From: Spizellomyces punctatus DAOM BR117
Taxonomy: Eukaryota; Chytridiomycota; Chytridiomycetes; Spizellomycetales; Spizellomycetaceae
Direction: 5' to 3'
Length of the DNA: 64,000 bases
Assembly: GCF_000182565.1 (NCBI RefSeq)
Contig: NW_015971543.1
Span: forward strand, 841,397 to 905,396
The translations under genes were made by a program, and so were the position numbers. A model generated the notes under the pieces. The model was not told the DNA's origin. It worked only from the letters and a program-made list of their open reading frames with translations, and searched no databases. Positions 54,624 to 64,000 of this stretch are shown here, one piece after another. How positions within the stretch are numbered: the stretch's first letter is position 1; each line of letters begins with the position of its first letter.

Positions 54624-55160
54624 TTATGTGGAAGACTCTGCATTCTTGTAACAGCGATATTTAGGACACTATGTGCGGGCCATGTTAGTCCAATAACACA
54701 TGGAGAATGAACCAAACCTCTTAACTCACCGGAGCAACAAAGCAAGCGATAGGATACCGCTCATCCACACATGTATCTCCGGGGCCGCAAGGATTATCTA
54801 CACATGTTATGTGAGTTCGGTCAGGTGCTGTATAGTTCGGGGTCCCAGTGGGCTGAGAAGACCCGCAGACTTCTCGGCAGTCTTCGATGCTCTAAATTAC
54901 AGAGACAATAAGCATTCCAGCGCTCATAGTTCAACCATATGAGAAGCTACACTTTTACGTACATCAAATGGTACTGAACCTTGGCAGCCACCCCATGTAA
55001 ACTCTTTGCATGTTCCTTCCGTTTGGTCAAAGTAATACCGAAGGAAACGTGCTCTGCATGGCCCAATTTCGGGTTTTTGGAGACATGGGTCTGGGAGCTC
55101 TGCGGACACCAAAGCTTGTGATATGAGCGCAACGACAACGCTGAAAAATAGAGTGCGCAT
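54624..55160 (-). CDS. Secreted Kunitz/BPTI-domain protein with a second six-cysteine module
   Basis: Three exons, 55160-54963, 54891-54730 and 54668-54624, with 71- and 61-bp introns (GTACGT donor, then GTGAGT), give 134 residues. A signal peptide (MRTLFFSVVVALISQALVSA) precedes a complete Kunitz fold: DPCLQKPEIGPCRARFLRYY, EGTCKEFTWGGCQGSVPFD and SIEDCREVC supply all six cysteines. The reactive-site P1 residue is Arg (PCRA), which predicts inhibition of trypsin-like serine proteases. The second half has six more cysteines (TCVDNPCGPGDTC, IACFVAPCPKYRCY), likely three further disulphides. Without the second intron the frame stops at 54721 and loses the last two cysteines. Kunitz domains are uncommon in fungi. 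The start lies 243 bp from the divergent exomer gene. Confidence 0.85.
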
Positions 55161-55403
55161 TCCGTCAATCGCTGATAATAATGCGGAAAGGAAACCGTTC
55201 GAAAGGCCAGCGCGGGCGCCCTGGATTTGCTAAGATGGCACAGTCACATGACCTACAGCCCCAACCCACGCCACGGACGCGGTTCCGTCGTCGTCGGCTC
55301 TTTGACACCATCCTTGCAAAGAAATTAGTGCGGAACTCGTACGCCTTTTGTTCGTCGTTCGTCAAAGAACGCAAAGTCGCCTTTCCACCGCTTGCTCGTC
55401 ACA

Positions 55404-58400
55404 ATGGTTGTGGCTGCAGATCCTTCGGTATTGCGGGGTAGGCAAGGTTCAGTTATTGGTATAACGGACAGATTTTGACTCTAGATGGTTGCCATCTTAG
55501 GAATTCCGGAATTCTTTGAAAACGAGCTTGGGGAATGTCTAGTTGCGAGAACAGAGTCGCTATGTAGGCAGGGGTCTCTAGCCTTTTAGTTAGTTGGTGG
55601 AAGTTTAATGGTCCCCTCCGTACTTTCCAGCGACATTCCGCGAGCTTGGTCCACCTGATCTTTGTCATATCGTGAAGACAAATCCCAAAACTCAAGTCAA
55701 GGATGTGGGTATTGACTCTCTCTGGCTGTATTCATAGGTATACTGATACTGGAGCTTCTTAATCATGTAGATCGGGTCATATCACTATGCGCTTGGAACG
55801 GATGCCAGGTATGTATGGCTTTGCGATCCGTTTACTACTGGTCATGACGCTTGATTGATGGCCTTTACTGTCTCATGTAGCTCTTCCGCAACACTCGCTG
55901 CGTACCTTAATTCCCTGACGTATTCGATTGTTAGTGGATGCATTTTATGGCTGATTATGCCACAAATGCTGACACGCGATTCTCATTCCGCTAGGGATCC
56001 ACGGCTGGCAAGGCGTCTCCCTGGAAAATAAGATCTGGCACTTACTGCTGCTACAATGCTTTCTCCAGAGTGGACGTTCGGGTGGAGGTCAGAATTCCAG
56101 GAGGTGTAGACGCGTACGTTGTAGACATGCGCGGGGACCGGTATGCACGTCTGCACAAGCTTTTTGGTAGGTCTGATGTTCGAATTACTCATGCAACATT
56201 CCCCTTTCTAGACACCCGATCGAAAATCCAGCCATGTGGCAGGAAACACACGTATCTGCAGTCTTACGTACCATTTTGGATGACAATGATGAACCAGACG
56301 GCAATGATGGTGAACCGCTGCTGGGGTTGAGAAAAATCGATCCGCTTCCTACCCTGGCCGCGGAGAAGCGCTTTCTGGAAGCTGCGGCTGGAGAATTTTG
56401 GAAGGGTGGGTGTGCTCGGAGTAGTTGGTTACTGCGGAGTTGGGGGCAGGACTGACATATCTGGATGCAGGTTGGCAGCTTGGCACCGCTCCAGAAGTGC
56501 AAAACGCGACGTTTTGTAGCAATCATTTGACAAATGGAGTGATGAAGTACTTCACCGAAGCCGGACGTCCAGGGGAGGCGGCCAAGTTTTTCCAACCATT
56601 ATATGAGAAGGATGCCGAGGTCGGGGCAGTTTTAGCGCGAGGATACCTTGAAACAGGTCCGTTTATGATGTGTTGGTTATATTGGCACCCATATCTTGCT
56701 TTCTAATCAATCTTGCCGAACATAAGACGAAGAGATCAAAGCCGTGGAAGTTTTATACCAGGCGCTGAAACGCCAGCCGATGTCTCATGGGTTGCTACTT
56801 GTACAGATCGACTTTCTGCGAAACAAGGTTCGTATCATGATCTATTAGCACGACTTTCAGGAGCCTTTCGTGACATGATGACTTGTGTTCTATCAGAAAA
56901 AGTACGACATGGCGCTGAAGTTGGCAAAATTGGCTTTCACCTTCGCGCCTTCGGAATTTTGTACCTGGGCGAAGCTTACGGAGATCTATATTGACATGGC
57001 CGACTACGAATCGGTAATTTACTTAGCGGGTAGATGTTGTGGGTCGCGTGCTGATCGCAATACCTCACATTTAGGCGCTTGTGTCTCTGAACGCATGTCC
57101 CATGTTCACGTATTGCGAGCGGGATTCACACCGTATGCCACCACCTGCGAGAACCCACCTACCCTTAAAACCGGATCCGTCTACTCTAAAAGCCGATGAA
57201 GACCCCAAGAAGGTACCTGTTGGCAACGGGACGGTGTATGATGAAAATGATCCAAGGGAAAATGAGGTACTGTATTCTTCCGGAACTGCAAGATTGCAAA
57301 TGGGTTTGGGCACTTAATAGCCGCACCATGACAGGTACATCCGGAACTGCAGCGTCTTGCGTTCCTGTCCCTCCGCGGCACGTTTAGCAAAGCATATGCG
57401 CTGCTTGTGCGCATTGCGTCGAAAGTTGGATGGGATGAATTGCTACGATACAGATCGTCCGTTTTCGTCATGGAAGAGGAGTACCGAATACATCGTGCGT
57501 TGGTGGAGGAAGAGCAGAAAACCACCGAGGTGGAAGCAAAAGCGGCTTCGGAAGAAGGAAGTCCTCAGAGTGGAGAACCGAATGGAAGTGCACAACATGA
57601 AGAAGGGAAGGAGCAGCAAACCCAAGACGATGAGGATATGGTGGAAGCACAAATGGAAGCTATCAGCTTGGATGATGACTCATCACCATCAAAGCCAGAA
57701 AAAAGCAGCGAGAGGCCAATAGGCGAGACAGAGAAGAAGGGAGGGCTAAGCATTGACGAGTTGATGCGACGAACAGGAGGCGATACACATAATGAAGCTA
57801 GCAAAGGAGAGGAGGTTCAAGCACCGGTATATATGCGCGCCGTGTTCGGATACATGGTAGGGTGAGAACTTAATCTACTTACAGAATCCCAGACCGCCAC
57901 GCCATAGCATCTCCTTTAGCTTCAAAAACAAGCGATTATGTGACAAGTGGCTAGATAACCACTTCATGATATTGTACCAAGATATACGACTCTACTCGCT
58001 CTTGAAACAGGTGAGACTCGCCTATGGCACAGGCGTCTGGATACTTTAATGAACCGGCGGTATTCACGAGCGGTGGCGATTGGCAGGAAATATCGCAATA
58101 TAAGAACCAGGCTGGTGCTAATGCCAATGTCCTCTTGTACCGAAAGACTGGTGCTGAATGGGAAATATATGGAGATCTGGCGGAACGATTGGAACACAAG
58201 GTGACAATGAGTCAAACAGGAGACATTGTATGTGGCAAAACGTAACATTATCCCAATTACTATGCAGGAGGATGCAAAGGAAGCGTATAAACTGTGCCTG
58301 AGTCAAAAGTTCTCAATGAAATCGTGGCTGAAATTACTGGAAATGTATGCCGAGGAAGGGAATATCCAAGAGACACTGCGGGCAGTGGCAAAGTTAGTTT

Positions 58401-58721
58401 CTATTTTGGATCGCGCGTTTGTCGAAACTACGGTGAGTCCAGTGTTACGGGTTGATCGGAGATCCGCCAGTAACTGAAGCATACGGTATGCAGTACCCAA
58501 GTCCAATCGCGCGGAATTTGTTTAAATTGATGCGGCGGCATGGACTGGCCAAAGTGCAGAACGCCTTAATTTCAATGAATCTTCCGCAACATGAGTATCG
58601 GCTAATCACGTAAGTGTGAAGATGATCACGATGTCTACTGTTTGCGTGTCTGATATTGCGCACTTCTAGTCGCTACTTTGAGTACGCAGAACTATTCAGT
58701 GTGACTGGGGCTAAATGGTAA
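55404..58721 (+). CDS. Exomer subunit, ChAP family (BCH1/BUD7/CHS6-like)
   Basis: TPR-type cargo adaptor that with Chs5 and Arf1 exports chosen membrane proteins, such as chitin synthase, from the trans-Golgi. Many short exons starting MVVAADPSVLRG (55404-55437). Family blocks in order: FRELGPPDLCHIVKTNPKTQ; SSATLAAYLNSLTYSI; YCCYNAFSRVDVRVEVRIPG; MWQETHVSAVLRTILDDND; KIDPLPTLAAEKRFLEAA; VEVLYQALKRQPMSHGLLLV; LRGTFSKAYALLVRIASKVG; SSVFVMEEEYRIHRAL; RLCDKWLDNHFMILYQDIRL; TGAEWEIYGDLAERLEHK; and NLFKLMRRHGLAKVQNALIS, ending FSVTGAKW. An acidic Glu/Ser-rich insert (~57500-57790) precedes FGYM. An intron near 58010-58086 best joins LLKQ to EISQYKNQ. Confidence 0.9.
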
Positions 58722-59198
58722 AGTCTGAGGGGAGGACCCCTCAGCATGTCTATTAGCATTGCGTGGGCCCAGATGGAGATGTCCCGACCTGAGGGGGCTG
58801 CTATTTTCTGATTGACCCATAGCTGCCAACTTCCAGTATTGGTTAACGAAGAGCTGCGTATACAAGAGTACCCTTGTACAAAAAGGGATCAGCTTATACA
58901 TATAAATGGAACAATAGGAACGAAAGGAATGATTTGTTCGACGAACACGGATCAAAAATAGCAACTTGGACAAATCGTCCCGGTGGACATCAGCTTCAAC
59001 TGCATCTAAAAATAGGCCTACATATTCGGAGAGCGTACCAGGTAGCTGGGACCCCCTGTTTTCCAGCTGCTTCTTTTTGACACCCATCCACACACACTGC
59101 CTTCCCAATGATTTGCAATATATACACCGGTTTCCTTCCATAAAGTCTGAGCATAGCCGGCATCCCCCTTTGTTTGCGCCTTTTTTAAGGTCATGCAT
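58692..59198 (-). CDS. Doubtful Cys-rich open frame
   Basis: A minus-strand frame starting MHDLKKGANKGGCRLCSDFM and continuing RCIYCKSLGRQCVWMGVKKK has CxxC...CxxC...C spacing that could bind zinc. Its distal part overlaps the end of the exomer gene tail-to-tail and looks random, so either only the first ~175 bp are coding, followed by an intron at a GTACGC donor, or the whole frame is spurious. No family recognised. Confidence 0.2.
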   Translation of the reverse strand: MHDLKKGANKGGCRLCSDFMEGNRCIYCKSLGRQCVWMGVKKKQLENRGSQLPGTLSEYVGLFLDAVEADVHRDDLSKLLFLIRVRRTNHSFRSYCSIYMYKLIPFCTRVLLYTQLFVNQYWKLAAMGQSENSSPLRSGHLHLGPRNANRHAEGSSPQTLPFSPSHTE

Positions 59199-59387
59199 CC
59201 GACGTTATTCTGTTCAATTTAGACATACTCCTACTTTCTGCTATCAAACGTACGCGGGCGCACGTATCTTACGCACATCAATAAAGGCGTTTGTCGACGG
59301 AGTGCGCGCAGTTATCTCTTTGCACGTAAACCCATCCTCAGCTTTGTAAGCACCCGTTGCGCACGCGCGCGAAAAACACTATCCTCC

Positions 59388-61282
59388 ATGGGGAATACCT
59401 GCCGCAAAGCCGAAGTACAACCAGAGAAGGGATATAGAAAGGTGACGCTGGATGATTTCGTCGTCCAACGAGCGATTGGGAAGGGAGCTTTTGGAAAGGT
59501 AGGATTTTCGGACGATGCACGATGATGAAAAAAACTTGTGAACGACCATGTTTAATCTAATGCGAAAATGCCCCCCAATTTGTAGGTCTCGATAATCCAA
59601 AAGAAAAAAGGCGGCCAGCAGTTTGCGCTAAAATATATCAATAAATCAAAATGCATAGCGGAGAAGGCGGTGCATCACATCATACAGGAACGAAACTTGC
59701 TGGAAGAAGTCAAGCATCCCTTCATTTGCAACCTTCGATATTCATTCCAAGATGCGGAGAATCTATACATGGCATTGGATCTCATGACGGGTGGAGATTT
59801 GAGATTTCATTTGGGAAAGCCGATGAAAGAGGCAGCCTGTAAAGTTATCCTAGCAGAAGTTGCCAGCGCCTTGGACTTTTTGCATGGGCATCGGATAGTG
59901 CATAGGGATGTTAAACCAGATGTAAGCACCCGAGTCGACTGTTGGATCAGTTCATGTGGGAAAGACAACTGACTGACTGTCGTCATGCTTCTTTTTTGCC
60001 TTCAGAACATCTTACTAGACGAAAATGGCCATGCTTATCTGACGGATTTCAATATAGCTGTCAAATTCCGGGAAGAAAAGCCATTAAAGTCAGTCGCTGG
60101 GACAGAGCCCTACATGGCACCCGAGCTCTTGCTAGGTGGTGGATACTTTGCTACCGTTGACTGGTGGTCCTTTGGGGTTATGGCCTACGAGCTGATGTTG
60201 GGCGAACGTCCTTTCCGCGGCAAACACAAGCGCGATCTCATCAAAAAAGGGGACTGGAAGTTCCCAAATCCATCCACATCATCATCCGATATATTAACGA
60301 ATCCTTCCAAAAATCAAAAGCAGCATCACCACCAACCTCGATACCCTCGCATAACAGACGTCAGTAAATCCTTCATATCCGGCTTGATGACTGTTGATAT
60401 ACATAACAGGCTTGGTTGTGGTGAGGAAGGAAGAGAAGCGTTACGAGAACATGCGTTTTTCTCAGACATTGCATGGGATAAACTACTGCGACGGGAGATT
60501 GCACCCGCCTTCGTCCCGCCAAAGAATAAAGCAAACTTTGACGCAACGCACGACTTGGAGGAGATTCTACTTAACGATAACCCTCTGGGCTCAAAGTCAA
60601 GACATAAGAAGATGGATCCTGGAGCATTATCCCCTGAGATGATGATGATAGAACGACAATTCTTGGTGTGTATCTGTTCCTGCACACTTTGATGGTGTAT
60701 GCGAATACCTAACCGGTTTGCACTCTGCAGTATTATGACTATACACACCCGGAATTCATCGATTCACAAGACACAGGCGGATCACCTATAGCTAGTATGG
60801 ATTTGGCCAAGCTACGCGAAAGTTGCATATCAATGGATGCGGGACTTCAAGGCTCACGTTCAATGTCCGTCATCAATAGTTCACGAAGTCAACAATTTCC
60901 GCACTCAGCTTCTCTATCTCAGGCGGATTCAGCAAGTGGCCAAGGAAACGCCTCAGCACCTTTTATGTTCCGCCGTGCCGCTAGCGCCATAACCGACGAC
61001 ACAAATCGATTCGGACTACAAGGACCCGGTCCAAAAGAAGTGTTGAGAAGTCGAGCATTGTCTCAAGGGCGGAGAGAAGATGTTGCACCAGTCAGCGGGA
61101 CAAGTCCAGGAATAATCAGAGGAAATTCAGCAGGAGTGTTGATGTCAGCAGTAAATGCCCCGCCAGTACCAGCAATACCACCAATGGCAAACACCGGCTC
61201 GCAAAAGATGCTATTAGAAGAGACGAACCAGGCGCTAAAGTTAGGAATAGACAAGACGGCGCCTGTAGAGATTTCGGCATAG
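59388..61282 (+). CDS. STK32 (YANK)-family Ser/Thr protein kinase
   Basis: Exons 59388-59498, 59586-59921, 60006-60665 and 60731-61282 give 552 residues. The start MGNTCRKAE carries a Gly2 for myristoylation and a nearby Cys for palmitoylation, as in animal STK32A, so membrane attachment is likely. Kinase motifs: GKGAFGKV, catalytic Lys in FALKYINKSK, HRDVKPDNILLDE, DFN instead of DFG (LTDFNIAVKF; DFN is normal for this family), GTEPYMAPELL and DWWSFGVMAYELMLGERPF. The STK32 tail WDKLLRREIAPAFVPPKNKA, DLEEILLNDNPL is present. After residue ~370 comes a Ser-rich extension longer than in animals. Roles of the family are poorly known. Confidence 0.92.
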
Positions 61283-61598
61283 CGTGAAATCAAAGTCTTG
61301 CAAAGTTTGTGATACTCTCTTTCTGGTTGTGGGTGCGGGGGAGTTTGGCGAGTAGACGCTGTATACCAAATGGTAGAGATAATACCATCTTTGTACAAAT
61401 TAGGCGAAAATAAGGTCTAATAAGTCGGTCCACACGCAAAGAGAGCTGTCAACAATTCATTGAGCATCAACTTCTTGATTTTTAACAATGTGATATTACC
61501 CTCTACATGAATCTATCTACCGTTCTAGCGAATATAAATAACTAAAACATCTGCGAACTTTCTGACAGATGCTATGCTACTCTAAACTATATGCGACA
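61283..61598. other. Convergent 3' intergenic region
   Basis: 316 bp between the kinase stop and the tRNase Z stop, AT-rich. No gene. Confidence 0.6.
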
Positions 61599-64000
61599 CT
61601 AACGATCCCTACTACGATGGAAATCCCCTCTATGTCCACCATGTCCTCCACGGTGGCCTCGGCCACGACCTCTACCACGACCTCGACCACGACCTCGTCC
61701 GCCTCGCCGACTGCCGCCATCTTGCTTTCCTTCACCGCCACCACCACCACCGGATAAATCTGCCGCACGTTCCAGCTCCCCTTCTTCGAGATCCGGAGAT
61801 TCCTCCTGGGCGGCAGGATACAGCTTTTCAAGAGGACCAAAATATTTTGCCATTCTTCTCATTTGCCCAATTTTGATTGCCATCATATCAAATGCGACGC
61901 CTACAGAGCTTTTGCGTTGTTCTTGATCTGCAGCTGGCCAAGCGCTGAAATTCAAAGAGGGCATCTTGGGGTATCTTTGGGAAAAATGAGTGAGGAGAAT
62001 CCACTTCGCCCTCATTCTGCCGCCAACAATGACCGCTTCTTGGGTGGTTGAGTGCCGTTTGTCCTGTGCCTCGCGGGAACCGGTAGGATCATCCTCAAAC
62101 GTAGCTTCGTGAATGAGCACATCAGCATCACCTCCGACTGTCATAAGATCCAGGTTTGGTCGACAGTCGCCAGAATAAACAATCTTGTAGCCAGATTGAT
62201 GAGCCAGTGAAACAGCATACGAGTAGTGGGAATGGTGAACTTGAACAGTTTCGATGGCACTGAGGCCCAAATCTTCCTTCAATCTGCACATACGGAGCGG
62301 CCATTAGATCATATTCAATTACATCGTTATCTATTCATAACCCATGCCGAGCTGACTCACCTATCAAGAACGGTACTGGATGTGGAGGCTTTCGGCAAAA
62401 GATCATGACAGGGGAGAAATGTGATTTGATCCCCCGCGAGACCGAGAGGTTCACAATCGTCAAATTCGTCCAGCCAGATCCTGTACTGCGGAGGTCCCAC
62501 GATACAGATGGTAGGAGCCGGTTTGCCTGCTTTATCAAAGAGCTAGTTCGTGTGCACCGAATCAGCGATCTAAACGGTGATCCCATTGTTTAACTGCAAC
62601 GGAAGACTCACTTTCTTTCTCTCTAGTAATACTTTGAAAGCACCCAGATGATGATCGGCATGCATATGCGAGATGAACAGAAACTTGAGATTGGTCAGCA
62701 CGTCTTCCAAGGAGGGCCCGTCAGCCCCCTTGAAACGTCTATAAAGCTGTCCATAGGTCCCCTCGCCAGCGTCGAAAAGAATAGAGCCATGGCTCGGTGT
62801 GTATACGAGAGTGGAGCTCACTGTAGCCACAAAACTGTATCAATATGGACTCGACAGCTGAGATGCGTAAGCATCAAAGAGAGACGAACCGTTCCTATAC
62901 CGCGACGGCAAAGCGGCGCCAGTGCCCAGTGTACACACTAATACATCATCTCCTGGCTTTCTGGTGTTTTCTGCCTCGGCAGCTGAGGCGAGTATTTCCT
63001 CTCGCAGGCGCTTTGCCTCCACTTGATATTCCAGAAGACGCGGCTTGTCGAGGGTGGCCAATACCTTGCCGTTGGGATCCTTATGATCCCACGGAGTTTT
63101 TTGTTCGCTGACATCTACCTTCCTGTGGGGCTCCATTTGGTAGATGAGTAGGTTGTTCGCCGCCATGGTCCGAGGGGGAAGGCCTTCTTTTAGAGTGCGT
63201 AATGATTTCAGCATGTTGAAGTGAGAACAATATCGTTCAAACGATGGCCTACCATGGTTCAAGCTGATTGACTCGTTGTCGTAAAACGGAATGCGGAACA
63301 CATCAGGGTCCAGCAAATTTAAGCGGTGTTGACTGGTTGCACTCCCTCTAAAGATGATGGGCTTCGCGCAATGTTTCCCACTGATGATAATGTGCTACAA
63401 AACGAATATTATCTATCACGTCAGAGATAATTATGCATACTATCCGCTTGACAAACATCCCGTACCTGAGTAGTTTCCCCAAAGTTGTTCATCCAAGATC
63501 TATACGCTGCATTTTCTAAAACATCATCTCCCAACATGTGGACTATCACGGCCACCGGGTTGTTCGTCAGACTTGCGTAGTGAGGGACAAATCGGGGGTT
63601 GTTGACCAAGGTGCCGATATAATCTGCAGAGGGACAGTCGATAATGAAGAATACCTACAGGGTATCATATTAGCTATAAAAGTGAGTCCATCAGGACAGA
63701 ACATATCGTACCGAGCCCGGTCTGTCAGGTCCCATGCACTGATGAGGATCAACCCGTTCCCCTTTGTCATTCAGAAACGAGTCTCCCCGATGCAGAGTTC
63801 CTGTTGAATCACCATCCGATCTGTTAATGCTGTTCCCGATGGTCCGTACTAGGCACGTACATACCGAATTCTTTTGGCGGAACGCCCAAGGCGGTCGCCT
63901 TGTCAGGATCAAATTTGCCTCTGACCGGTGGCCCTTGGCATATGAAGCAAGTAACGGTCTTGCTAGGTATCGCCATTGGCAATCTCACTAATTTCGTGTG
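61599..64000 (-). CDS. TRZ1: tRNase Z long form (ELAC2/TRZ1), 5' end outside the window
   Basis: Endonuclease that removes the 3' trailer of precursor tRNAs in nucleus and mitochondria. The part in the window starts near TCFICQGPPVRGKFDPDKAT, close to the N-terminus of the long form. It continues with an N-terminal half (FFIIDCPSADYIGTLVNNP; NPVAVIVHMLGDDVLENAAY) and then the catalytic half: LGTGAALPSRYRN, FDAGEGTYGQLYRRF, the zinc motif SHMHADHHLGAFKVLL, VHHSHYSYAV, IVYSGDCRPNLDLM, DVLIHEATFEDD and WILLTHFSQRYPKMP. The C-terminus is an unusual Gly/Arg run (RGGRGRGRGRGRGRGRG) ending HRSRDR, which may bind RNA. The first exons lie beyond 64000. Several short introns. Confidence 0.93.

Noticed and set aside
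58966-59349. 127-codon plus-strand frame before the STK32 gene
   Set aside because: No start context or domain, and it runs through the presumed promoter.

Overview
The window looks like nuclear DNA of a zoosporic (flagellated) fungus, most likely a chytrid. Nearly every gene is cut by short introns of about 50-90 bp with GT...AG ends, and genes are compact and lie on both strands. The best lineage marker is a homologue of IQUB, a radial-spoke protein of motile cilia, at the left end. A WRAP73-type centrosome/basal-body protein, an STK32-type kinase and an HCF1-like Kelch/FN3 protein add an animal-like flavour that yeasts lack. An exomer ChAP subunit and an inositol-phosphoceramide mannosyltransferase fit a fungus. 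I cannot name the species.

Layout. 0-12.5 kb: a short hairpin-repeat patch with a tRNA T-arm-like hairpin; IQUB (+); an ABC-class ATPase (-); a large UBA/PP1-motif/leucine-rich-repeat protein resembling PPP1R37 (-); and a 163-aa protein of unknown function (-). 12.7-25.8 kb: an HMG-CoA reductase of the bacterial-type class II carrying a ~440-residue extension (+); a possible RGS-like fragment; calcineurin A (+); WRAP73 (-); a proline-rich hypothetical (-); and a GT32 mannosyltransferase (+). 27.4-44.4 kb: the HCF1-like protein (-); a small membrane protein (+); an RGS-domain protein (+); a full ABCC transporter (+); thioredoxin reductase (+); and a seven-helix receptor-like protein (+). 44.6-55.2 kb: a secreted HExxH metalloprotease (+); ribokinase (-); a WW/coiled-coil protein (-); an Hsp20 with its heat-shock element and TATA box (+); a secreted glycoprotein (+); a four-finger C2HC zinc protein (-); and a secreted Kunitz-type inhibitor with a second six-cysteine module (-). 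55.4-64 kb: the exomer ChAP (+); an STK32 kinase (+); and tRNase Z long form (-), whose N-terminus runs off the right edge.

The genes do not form one pathway or cluster. Loose themes are the flagellum/centrosome (IQUB, WRAP73), G-protein signalling (receptor, RGS protein, possible RGS fragment), PP1/calcineurin signalling, and secretion or extracellular proteolysis (metalloprotease, Kunitz inhibitor, glycoprotein, exomer). The most unusual items are the class II HMG-CoA reductase with its extension and the Kunitz/six-cysteine protein. Exon boundaries were read by eye from splice signals, reading frame and family similarity. For IQUB, the HMG-CoA reductase, calcineurin, the mannosyltransferase, thioredoxin reductase, the receptor, STK32, the zinc-finger and the Kunitz genes the summed exon lengths are exact multiples of three.
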